Source: a virus. Taken from it: DNA of 20,670 nt. Below the pieces are notes generated by a model. The model ran no database searches, was not told the DNA's origin, and was given only the letters and a program-made list of their open reading frames with translations. Below are positions 1-7,754 of the stretch, one piece after another (within the stretch, counting starts at the first letter, position 1; each line of letters begins with the position of its first letter). The DNA is taken from IMG/VR virus record IMGVR_UViG_3300031774_000201, positions 1-20,670 of that record; one strand, written 5' to 3'. Both the position numbers and the translations under genes were made by a program.

Positions 1-619
1 TAGCAGTCCATCCCGTCTCATTTGTAGTAAAACATTGAACATTATCAACTAATGCCTCAAATGTACCAGCACTCATCTCATTGGTAGTATTGATATCAAC
101 TGTAGCAATACCAGCAACTAATGCAGTTTTACCACGATAGATAAGATCTGCCTTTGGACTCTCTATGCAACTGTGAGCAAGACGATTAGTTCCACCCTTT
201 ACTGGGTGTACAATATCAAATAACTTACTCGTAGCAACAATAGATCCAGACCATGAGGCATATCCACCAATGGTCATATCACCACCAGTAGTAACATCAC
301 CCTCAAGATGACTAGTACCATCAACATGTAGATTAGACATTAAATCTGTATCATTACAGACATATAATTCTTTCTCTACCTGTAGTTCTTGTACTGTAGT
401 AATACCAGGTCTGACTAATACATTTCCAGTGTAAACTCTAATATCACCATTAGTAATCTCTATATTAGTAGGACGGGATGGTATACCCTGTACATCAATA
501 AATCCTGCAAATATACTAGGATCTTCCCAGTAATTAGTCTGATCACCAATTTTATATGGTTTGTTTGCTATATCTTCCTTAGCAGAACAATTGAATGAAT
601 TTGGATTAGATTCTGCCAT
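1..619 (-). CDS. Virion structural (tail/baseplate) protein, N-terminal part; 3' end outside window
   Basis: An open frame runs from an ATG at 619 through the window edge without a stop, so about 206 residues are visible and the C-terminus is missing. It starts MAESNPNSFNCSAKEDIANK and later reads LFDIVHPVKGGTNRLAHSCI followed by ESPKADLIYRGK. I recognise this last stretch as a module found in tail proteins of marine T4-like phages, often N-terminal to fibre-like regions. The middle part (LYVCNDTDLMSNLHVDGTSH, then GDVTTGGDMTIGG) has the repeated short beta pattern of fibre or needle proteins. It lies 3 nt downstream of the needle-like gene and is the last gene of the visible baseplate operon. 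The role in the virion is inferred from context; the specific gene number is unknown. Confidence 0.75.
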   Translation of the reverse strand, partial: MAESNPNSFNCSAKEDIANKPYKIGDQTNYWEDPSIFAGFIDVQGIPSRPTNIEITNGDIRVYTGNVLVRPGITTVQELQVEKELYVCNDTDLMSNLHVDGTSHLEGDVTTGGDMTIGGYASWSGSIVATSKLFDIVHPVKGGTNRLAHSCIESPKADLIYRGKTALVAGIATVDINTTNEMSAGTFEALVDNVQCFTTNETGWTA

Positions 620-622
620 AAT

Positions 623-2002
623 TTACCTAAGTTTAAATTTAGAAGCAACATTCTTAAGTTCACCAACAATCTCTTCACCCTTAAGTAATCGCTTCTCTAG
701 GTCTACATCCACTGCTTCACCAACCTTCTTAAGTACATTAGGTGTATTAGCAGCAGTAAGAAGATCTTGTTTCAAATCATCCATGTACATAGCAGTAGAA
801 TTAGAAAGATTCTTAATCTTCTGTTCTACTGACACATCTGGATGAGTAGGAATTGGACCTTTAGTAGGTAATGAAGCCAAGGCATCATTCGTAAAGTTAC
901 CAATAGTAGCAGCAGCACCTTTAGCAACACTTCCACTACCAATAACACTCTTAAGACCAGTAAGAGCAGTTCCACCTGGTTTGACACCTAATGCTGACGC
1001 AGCAGAAGATGTTAATGAATTTACACTACCAGTCAATACTTTATTACCCGTTCCACGAATGACATCCATAGCACCACCAACTCCAGGTAATTGACCACCC
1101 AAAAACTTAGCACCAGCACTAGCAATAGATGTAGAACCAGGAATTTTATCCAATCCACTAAGACCTAATGCAGTACCAACTGGATTATCTAATGCTTTTA
1201 AACCACCTTTAACTTGCCCTACTAGATCACCTGCACCAGAAGATTCTAACACTTTACCAAGTGGATCATCTAGTTTTCCCTTCAATAGATTAGATGCTTT
1301 TTGAAGTGGATCAATCAATCCTTCACTAGCTTCAACAACTGCTTTTTCAATAGATTCAATACCACCAGTTTGATCACTTATCCCCAAATCTTCAAGAGTA
1401 AATCCATATCCTTTTAATGCTCCACCAGGCACTCCATCAAAACTACCAGGAGCAGCACCTAATGCTGTAACTTGTGATTTAGGATCAAAAAGTTTTTCCT
1501 GTAAATCTTTAGGAACAAAACTATTCTTAAGAATTTTTTTACCCCAAGTTTCAGGACATAAATTACCCCTCTTAGCATGAACTTGAGCACTATTTCCTTT
1601 AATAAGAGTACGACCAGAACCTGATTTAAGATTAAGATTTCTATCCGCACTTATATCAATATCACGAGTAGCATGGAACATCATATCCTTTGCTTCAACC
1701 CTAACTCTTCCTCTAGGAGCAACTATAACAATATCACCTGTAGCTGCACATATTCTAATATCAATACTATTAGGATTATTCTTATCACCAGCATTTATCT
1801 CAATAGATTTATCACATGCTATCCTACCCAATCCTTGACCATGACCATGAGCAATTAAAAATACTTCACCATTATCATTATGTGAAACTATTTTAGTAGG
1901 TTCAGGACCATCTCTTCCCTGTTTTGGGCTGCCTGTTTCAATACGGAAATGTCCTCCCCGTGTATCTACCGTTCTTCTTGCCCAATTCTCAGCGTTTGCC
2001 AT
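623..2002 (-). CDS. Beta-rich virion structural protein, possible hub spike/needle component
   Basis: This 459-residue protein starts at an ATG directly after the TAA of the gp5-like gene, so the two are probably translationally coupled. Residues ~66-136 form a run of short alternating strands (SIEINAG..., SIDIRI, GDIVIVAPRGRVRVEAKD, DIDISADRNLNLKSGSG) like the triple-stranded beta-helix of gp5/VgrG-type spikes. The remainder (~160-400) is Gly/Ala/Ser/Leu-rich low complexity, resembling the middle of the upstream gp5-like protein, and the C-terminus (SVEQKIKNLS...VDVDLEKRLLKGEEIV) is predicted helical. T4 gp5 carries its own beta-helix at the C-terminus; here the equivalent pattern appears in this separate gene. 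The needle role is inference; that it is structural is well supported by position. Confidence 0.6.
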   Translation of the reverse strand: MANAENWARRTVDTRGGHFRIETGSPKQGRDGPEPTKIVSHNDNGEVFLIAHGHGQGLGRIACDKSIEINAGDKNNPNSIDIRICAATGDIVIVAPRGRVRVEAKDMMFHATRDIDISADRNLNLKSGSGRTLIKGNSAQVHAKRGNLCPETWGKKILKNSFVPKDLQEKLFDPKSQVTALGAAPGSFDGVPGGALKGYGFTLEDLGISDQTGGIESIEKAVVEASEGLIDPLQKASNLLKGKLDDPLGKVLESSGAGDLVGQVKGGLKALDNPVGTALGLSGLDKIPGSTSIASAGAKFLGGQLPGVGGAMDVIRGTGNKVLTGSVNSLTSSAASALGVKPGGTALTGLKSVIGSGSVAKGAAATIGNFTNDALASLPTKGPIPTHPDVSVEQKIKNLSNSTAMYMDDLKQDLLTAANTPNVLKKVGEAVDVDLEKRLLKGEEIVGELKNVASKFKLR

Positions 2003-4303
2003 TTAATTACCTATACAATCTATTACAGTAAGAAGTTCTTGTTGAGCTTCTTCTGGTACATCACCAAATACAGGTCTAAGTACTGCACCTTGACCAGTTG
2101 AACTAAGAATTTTAAGTACGGGTGGAGTCTCAAATCTAAGGATATTTAGAACCCTAACAGCATTTACACCACCAGTTACAGGATCAACTACCAATTCAAA
2201 AATTGGTTTATCACTAACATTTTGTAATTGAACTTTTTGTGTGTCAGGTACAAGTTTTGTATATGGATCAGGAACTAAAGTTGGATCAACTGGAGCATCC
2301 TGAACATCACCACCACCTGTAGGAGATGGAAGTCCTGTTGGGAATACAAATACACTCTCATCCATTAAATCTCCTGGTGTATATCCAGAACCAGGATTTT
2401 CAACAAACACAGTGGTCAATCCAACATTTTGTGGAGGATCTTCTATAACTGGATAACCTTCACCCACACTATCCATAACAACAGCACCTATTGTACCATC
2501 CTCATTAAGTACAGCATGTCCATGAGCACCATGACCAATACCACACTTATCAGCAAAACTAATAGCAGGAGGAGATTTATAATTTCTACCAGGAACTTTT
2601 AAATTAACTCCCATTATACCAGCAGTTCTGCTAACAGAATCAGCAAGAGTGCTCAATCCTTTTGTATTATCAATAAATTTACCCATAACAACCTGACCTA
2701 TAGCACCTAATCCACCTCCACCAAATATTTGAACAGTTGGATTACCACAATTCTGCTTACCACCTGTGCAGGATCCACCACCACTCAATTCATCAATTAA
2801 ACCAGATACCCTACCAGCAGCACCAAGAGTCTTACTGACTCCAGGTGGAACAAGATTGCCAAATTTACTCTTAAGTTTACCAGTCAATCCACCTGTAAGA
2901 CTATCTGCTAATCCACTAACTAAATTTCCACTAGAAAGACTTTGAGCAGTATCAATAATACCACCTAATCCACTTGCTATACCACCAATACCACTTGATG
3001 CACCCTGCATCTGACCTAACACATAATTAAATGGATCTGCACCCTTCTCTAAAGGACCACCAGCAATCTCAAATTTCTTAACTGGAGGACACTTATCCTT
3101 ATTAGTTTGTCCACAGTCAAGGAAACCAGAAAAATCTTCCAATACAAATGCAGAACTTTTTAAGAAATCTGCAATATTAAGACCAGTATCTAAAAGATTA
3201 TCCAATCCACTCAACGGACCTTTCATACCATCCGCAATTCCATTAACAATCTTATTAAGAAAACTTCCAACAAAATTTGCACCAACACAACCAGCAAGAC
3301 CAAGACCAGAAGCAAGTAAATCCTTCAACATATCAGATACAGTGCCTCTCATTCCTTCCACAATTTTATTAGCAACACATGCTAAACCATTCTCTGCACT
3401 TTTTATATTAGAAACCTCTCCAACCTGAGAAGCAACCCCTGATGCATGAGCAGCAGCATATGACTGAGGGGAATTTCCCATCTGAGCAAATACTTTTCCA
3501 AAAGTCTCATTATATACTTTATCCAATCCAGATTGTAACTGTGGTTCCATCCACTCGTATGTTGCATCCATCATACGACCAACAAAACCATTAGCCATGG
3601 TCTCAACCTGATCTGCAACGGCATCAATTTCTGCCTCTAATGCCATTCCAGTCAAAGAAAGTTCCTCTACCCTCCTAGACATCTCTTCAACAGCTTGAGC
3701 CATCCTAGAGATACTATTAGGAGTACATGTATCAGGAGCAATTACTTTAGTACCAGCACCAGATTGATCTACATGTTGACCAGTTGTAGCACTAGAATTA
3801 GTTTCTTGTGAATCAGAATTTTGCTCACCTGATTGATCAGGAACACCAGTCTTCTCATCTTTAATTGTTTTTGGATTTATCTTAATTTCATCAGTAAATC
3901 CTGAAAATGGTGTAAATGGTTCTTTAAATTCTGCATCATCATCTACATGTCTTGGTCTTGCAAAATGCCCAAGAATAGCAGGTGTTTGTGCATCATCTCC
4001 ATCCAAAAAGAACCCAAATACAACATCTCCCTGTTGCAATTGAGTAGATTTAAAATAATTACCAGCACCACTACCTTCAGTATTGGGTAATAAAGCAATT
4101 GCCCAAGGGAGATCTTCATTAGGGAGATCATCTGTAAATGGATGATATCCCATAATACGAACTTTATATCTATTACCCCATCCTTTACCCTCATCTGTCT
4201 GGTCAGCTTGATCTTTCCTAGGTGCAACTTGACCGATCCACCAACGGAATCCATCTCTACCTAAAAAATGCGATTTACCTAAAATAGCTTCTTCTAAACT
4301 CAT
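2003..4303 (-). CDS. 5: gp5-like baseplate hub protein with N-terminal OB-fold, no evident lysozyme domain
   Basis: This 766-residue protein opens with a gp5-type OB-fold at residues ~12-117 (GRDGFRWWIGQVAPR, RYKVRIMGYHPFTDDLPNEDLPWAIALLPNTEG, QGDVVFGFFLDGDDAQTPAILGHF), the part of T4 gp5 that sits on the hub. After a Ser/Thr/Gln-rich linker (~130-185) comes a helical region, then a long Gly/Ser/Leu-rich stretch (~430-560), and a C-terminal part with GSGYTPGD and an ending rich in beta strands. I see no phage-lysozyme catalytic pattern as in T4 gp5, although the protein is longer than T4 gp5 (about 575 residues). The start ATG overlaps the preceding stop as TAATG. The muralytic activity seems to have moved to the M15 peptidase gene upstream. 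gp5-like assignment is firm for the N-terminus only. Confidence 0.8.
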   Translation of the reverse strand: MSLEEAILGKSHFLGRDGFRWWIGQVAPRKDQADQTDEGKGWGNRYKVRIMGYHPFTDDLPNEDLPWAIALLPNTEGSGAGNYFKSTQLQQGDVVFGFFLDGDDAQTPAILGHFARPRHVDDDAEFKEPFTPFSGFTDEIKINPKTIKDEKTGVPDQSGEQNSDSQETNSSATTGQHVDQSGAGTKVIAPDTCTPNSISRMAQAVEEMSRRVEELSLTGMALEAEIDAVADQVETMANGFVGRMMDATYEWMEPQLQSGLDKVYNETFGKVFAQMGNSPQSYAAAHASGVASQVGEVSNIKSAENGLACVANKIVEGMRGTVSDMLKDLLASGLGLAGCVGANFVGSFLNKIVNGIADGMKGPLSGLDNLLDTGLNIADFLKSSAFVLEDFSGFLDCGQTNKDKCPPVKKFEIAGGPLEKGADPFNYVLGQMQGASSGIGGIASGLGGIIDTAQSLSSGNLVSGLADSLTGGLTGKLKSKFGNLVPPGVSKTLGAAGRVSGLIDELSGGGSCTGGKQNCGNPTVQIFGGGGLGAIGQVVMGKFIDNTKGLSTLADSVSRTAGIMGVNLKVPGRNYKSPPAISFADKCGIGHGAHGHAVLNEDGTIGAVVMDSVGEGYPVIEDPPQNVGLTTVFVENPGSGYTPGDLMDESVFVFPTGLPSPTGGGDVQDAPVDPTLVPDPYTKLVPDTQKVQLQNVSDKPIFELVVDPVTGGVNAVRVLNILRFETPPVLKILSSTGQGAVLRPVFGDVPEEAQQELLTVIDCIGN

Positions 4304-4572
4304 TAGTCGTCGTATACTCTACATTCGAGTGAATCTGGATGATTATCACAATATACTTCAAGATTTTGATCTTGATGTCTGGTATGCCAATCATTAATCT
4401 TAGCATCACCTAGATTCTCTTCATTCTCTTCATGAGCATGAAAAGCATCATTGTGCATTTCTAAATCTTTTTCACTATATTCAATCATACCATGATTGAC
4501 ATGTTCTTTATGATCCTTAGGATCAATATAAACCTCGTGGTCGAGGTCATGATTAGGGACTTTAGTAGTCAT
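4303..4572 (-). CDS. Small His-rich acidic conserved phage protein
   Basis: An 89-residue protein rich in His, Asp and Glu (for example HDLDHEVYIDPKDHKEHVNH and NDAFHAHEENEEN), ending EVYCDNHPDSLECRVYDD with its only two cysteines. It has an SD-like AGGA 9 nt before its ATG and sits 9 nt after the gp27-like gene; its stop overlaps the gp5-like start by 1 nt. I recognise the Cys-containing C-terminus as a pattern seen in small cyanophage proteins near gp5 but know no function. The His/Asp/Cys content would allow metal binding, which is speculation. Placement between two hub proteins suggests a structural or assembly role. Confidence 0.7.
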   Translation of the reverse strand: MTTKVPNHDLDHEVYIDPKDHKEHVNHGMIEYSEKDLEMHNDAFHAHEENEENLGDAKINDWHTRHQDQNLEVYCDNHPDSLECRVYDD

Positions 4573-4581
4573 AGTTTTTTC

Positions 4582-5889
4582 CTATTTAAGACCTGAAGTA
4601 TCACGAATGACCTTCATGGCAGAGTAAGATCTATTACCAGAGACATAGTGACTTATCTCTTTGATAATATATAGACCACTTTGGGAATCGTCAACTGCAT
4701 CTTCAGTACTGACTTGTGGGAACAAACACTTAACAATATCACCAGCACATAATGCAACATTAATCGGAACTGTCATAGTAATAATTTGAGTAAATATGGA
4801 AGTAAATCTAGATATAGTTTGAGATACATCTTCAGTCTGATCCATATTAATAGCTGTTGCTGCAACACCAACTGCTGATGGTTCTAAAGTACCAACAGAA
4901 TAAACTCCCGAAACGATCCTGTGGCTCATTTCTGGGCTGGGAATTTTTTTCGGGTCTACTATCTCAGGAGGTTTGTTTTCCTCTGTACCTAATGTTGCTT
5001 GAGGTTTATCAGAAGCATTAAAAATAGATTCATTAGGCATTGTAAATTTCAAAGTGTTTGGATTAAAATAAATCCTATAAGTTGAATACTCACCTCTTGT
5101 TTGAGCACCAGTTATATTATTATTGTTCTCAACACCATATTCTAATATTTTAGAAAAAGAACTTTCAGGATTTTCTACACCTTCATTCTTTCTATCAAAA
5201 GCATATTCTTGTGCAAATTCTTCAGTTTGAGTAAGAGTTTCTACAGATCTAAACCTCATTCCCTTTCTAGTTTGCCATAAGAAAAATCCAGCACTTTTCT
5301 TATTAGCTCCTTCAGGGATTCCTCTAACACCTAACATAGGTGCTAAAGTAAAAGGTTTTCTCATATTACCTACAAAACTGTAAGTATTAATAGTCTTTTC
5401 AAGTTCCCCGTCTATCTCTTCACACTCAACTATATCTAAAAAATCTTTAATAATCTCATCAATTCGTTTTGCAGTATATTTTTTAATAATTCTCTTATTA
5501 AAATTAATAAGACCTTCTTTAGATATTAAATTAAGGATAAATGTTTCATCCTGCTTTTCTTGAACATAATCTTGTACACTATTAACATATAATGTAATTT
5601 CAAAAACACCTGGTGTTTCTTCTTTGTGTATTTCAAAAGGAGTAGTTAAATGTATCTCAACTTTCTCTCCACCTCTAATAGGAAGACCATTATACACACC
5701 CCTACCATTAATAGTCTGACCTGTATTAACTACTCTCATTGTAGCAGTTAAAGCAGGTGAATATAAATTCTCAAAATATTGAAATGCAGCAACACCCTGT
5801 TTCAAATCAACAGTCTTGCTACCATCCGCAGATGTAATTGTTATTTTTTCAAATCTTGATCCTTGGGTTGGTACTGCTGGAGCCGTCAT
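4582..5889 (-). CDS. 27: gp27-like baseplate hub protein
   Basis: A 435-residue protein, close to T4 gp27 (391 residues). The N-terminal half reads FEKITITSADGSKTVDLKQG..., LTATMRVVNTGQT, GGEKVEIHLTTP and FILNLISKEGLINFNKRIIK followed by TAKRIDEIIKDFLDI, the mixed beta/helix layout of gp27/gpD-type hub rings. The C-terminal part (ITMTVPINVALCAGDIVKCLF, SGLYIIKEISHYVSG) fits the second barrel-like domain with the 'low salt bridge' type ending of hub proteins. Its ATG overlaps the preceding TGA by 4 nt (ATGA). gp27 trimers carry the gp5 spike and cap the tape measure, and here it lies between the tape-measure/hub-lytic genes and gp5, as expected. Overall identity to T4 gp27 must be low; the call rests on pattern and order. 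Confidence 0.65.
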   Translation of the reverse strand: MTAPAVPTQGSRFEKITITSADGSKTVDLKQGVAAFQYFENLYSPALTATMRVVNTGQTINGRGVYNGLPIRGGEKVEIHLTTPFEIHKEETPGVFEITLYVNSVQDYVQEKQDETFILNLISKEGLINFNKRIIKKYTAKRIDEIIKDFLDIVECEEIDGELEKTINTYSFVGNMRKPFTLAPMLGVRGIPEGANKKSAGFFLWQTRKGMRFRSVETLTQTEEFAQEYAFDRKNEGVENPESSFSKILEYGVENNNNITGAQTRGEYSTYRIYFNPNTLKFTMPNESIFNASDKPQATLGTEENKPPEIVDPKKIPSPEMSHRIVSGVYSVGTLEPSAVGVAATAINMDQTEDVSQTISRFTSIFTQIITMTVPINVALCAGDIVKCLFPQVSTEDAVDDSQSGLYIIKEISHYVSGNRSYSAMKVIRDTSGLK

Positions 5890-7754
5890 GTATATGAACG
5901 ATTGATTTGTTTAACTATTGACATAATATTTACCCCTGCAGTGTTTTGAGATACTTCCATAGGAGAAGCAACTATAATAGGAGCAATATTAGCAGCTTTA
6001 GCAATCTTATTTATTGGCATAGGAACAGAGATAATCTCACCCTCACTTGGATCTCTATTAATCATATCAGCAGTTTGTCTACCTAAAGACATTGATTGCA
6101 TCCATTCAGTATTACCTTTCTTCAACCAATGCCTATTATCTGGATTGCCTCCCATGTAATCAAAGTGAACTGGATCAACATCCCCACGCCATCTCCACTT
6201 ATACTTTGAACCATTTCTAATCATCCATTCCCACTCAGGAGTATCAGCAGCAATATCAATAGCCCAACCTTGAACATGAGGTGATTGATCTACTGGTGCT
6301 GGCATAAAGACATTAGGATCATTCGCATTTGCTATCAATCTTCTTTGATCATCAGGAGTCCTATAAGATGAAGTTACCATTGAAGCAAGATCAACACCAT
6401 CTGCGGCTGCTGCTTTTGATACATCTTTAAAACCTGCTGCTGCATCAGGATTAAGAACAATTTTCTTACCATAATAATCTTCCCCTAAACCTGAAACCAA
6501 TTTACCACCAGGAGTATTTCTCATAGATCCATCACCTGCTCCAGGTTTAGGATTTAATCTTTTGAATGTGGCAAATGCATTTTCTGCCTGAACTTGATTG
6601 ATTGTAATCTTTTGATTTTCCGCATCATCCTTAGTGATAAGATCTGAAATTACAGGAACTGATGGAAACATCTTGTTAATAATACCACTAGCTTGTGTTG
6701 GTTTATCCCTAATCATACTAGGAGTAACACCAGCATCTTCTAACAACACTGCCAATATAGCATCCTGATTCTTTGAACTGAAAGGATCATCCATACTTAA
6801 CCCAAGAATTTGTGCTCCTTTCTCTATTTGTTCTTTAGTCAATCCATATCTACCATATTCACCTTTCTCACCCAGTAATCCTTCAGTCTCTATCGCCTCT
6901 TTAAGAGGCATTGTTTGTAAATTTACATTAACATCACTCTGTCCAACACTATCATATCCACCACCTCTGCTATCACCCTGTGCAGTTCCAATCATATCTA
7001 AAATAGGATTCCAATTCACCTTTTCTGTTTGACCACCTGTTGCTGTTGGTTCAATAGGTTCTTGTGAACCCATCATTTGAGCACCAAATCTTCTTATAAC
7101 TTCATCTTGAACTTTTTGTCTAGTAGAATCATCACCTGCATAATCCTTAACAGCCTTAATTACACCCTGTATACTCTCACCAAATATCTCTGCTTGACTA
7201 CCAATAGTACCAGCAAGATCATTCCATTTATCCCTTACCTCACCATCAGAATCTAACCAATCCCCATCCCTCATTGCTTGAACAACTTCTCCAGCAAGTG
7301 CTCCTACATCTTCACCTATCGCTATAAGTCCCGTCAAAAGATCACTAACTGTTTTAAAGACAGCCTTAACCACTGGCATCAATTGTTCAATAAATGTAAC
7401 GATCTTAGGAAAATGAGTAAGAAACCATCCAGTAAAAATAGATGCGAGAACAGTCATTATTCTCTGAAGGAATCCACCTTGAGATTTCTTAACTGCTGAT
7501 TTAGGATCAGTACTATCTGCTTTTCTTCCACCCAACTCAAGGAATTTTTCTTTCGATAACTTTTTATTATCAGCTGCTAGTCTTTTATCAGCAATCTTTT
7601 TATCAATTACCTTCTTCTGAGCATCTGTTGCCATACTCTCAAGGGATTTTTGAAGACCCTTAGTAGTATCTTGAATTGCTAACAATCCAAAAGAAAATAC
7701 ATCAAGAGCCTCACTAATCGGAATTAACTTTTTCTTATTTACTTTATCGCTCAT
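5886..7754 (-). CDS. Baseplate hub protein with C-terminal M15-type (VanY-like) peptidase and a degenerate lysozyme-like region
   Basis: In this 622-residue protein, residues ~1-90 are helical and charged, ~93-160 hydrophobic (FLQRIMTVLASIFTGWFLTH...). Residues ~249-342 (ILDMIGTAQG..., LQTMPLKEAIE, YGRYGLTKEQIEKGAQILGL, PFSSKNQDAILAVLLE) resemble the phage lysozyme-like fold built on an 'EG..YD..GRYQ..QD' pattern, but the expected catalytic Glu appears as Gln259. Residues ~418-548 carry the M15 metallopeptidase motifs: SSYRTPDDQ (462-470), SPHVQGWAID with Zn ligands His493 and Asp500, and DPVHFDY with Asp527 and His530. It should cleave peptide cross-links in host peptidoglycan during infection. 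Its N-terminus resembles that of the neighbouring tape-measure-like protein. The peptidase call is strong; the lysozyme-like region is inference. Confidence 0.85.
   Translation of the reverse strand: MSDKVNKKKLIPISEALDVFSFGLLAIQDTTKGLQKSLESMATDAQKKVIDKKIADKRLAADNKKLSKEKFLELGGRKADSTDPKSAVKKSQGGFLQRIMTVLASIFTGWFLTHFPKIVTFIEQLMPVVKAVFKTVSDLLTGLIAIGEDVGALAGEVVQAMRDGDWLDSDGEVRDKWNDLAGTIGSQAEIFGESIQGVIKAVKDYAGDDSTRQKVQDEVIRRFGAQMMGSQEPIEPTATGGQTEKVNWNPILDMIGTAQGDSRGGGYDSVGQSDVNVNLQTMPLKEAIETEGLLGEKGEYGRYGLTKEQIEKGAQILGLSMDDPFSSKNQDAILAVLLEDAGVTPSMIRDKPTQASGIINKMFPSVPVISDLITKDDAENQKITINQVQAENAFATFKRLNPKPGAGDGSMRNTPGGKLVSGLGEDYYGKKIVLNPDAAAGFKDVSKAAAADGVDLASMVTSSYRTPDDQRRLIANANDPNVFMPAPVDQSPHVQGWAIDIAADTPEWEWMIRNGSKYKWRWRGDVDPVHFDYMGGNPDNRHWLKKGNTEWMQSMSLGRQTADMINRDPSEGEIISVPMPINKIAKAANIAPIIVASPMEVSQNTAGVNIMSIVKQINRSYT

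Noticed and set aside
561-845. Open frames on the plus strand opposite the baseplate genes, such as 561-845, 8121-8357, 10062-10358 and 16678-16992.
   Set aside because: They lie wholly inside better supported minus-strand genes, have no family resemblance and disrupt no real gap.
6008-6014. ATAAATA box on the minus strand inside the M15 hub gene.
   Set aside because: It is about 120 nt from the gp27-like start in AT-rich coding DNA, with ATGA coupling already explaining expression.
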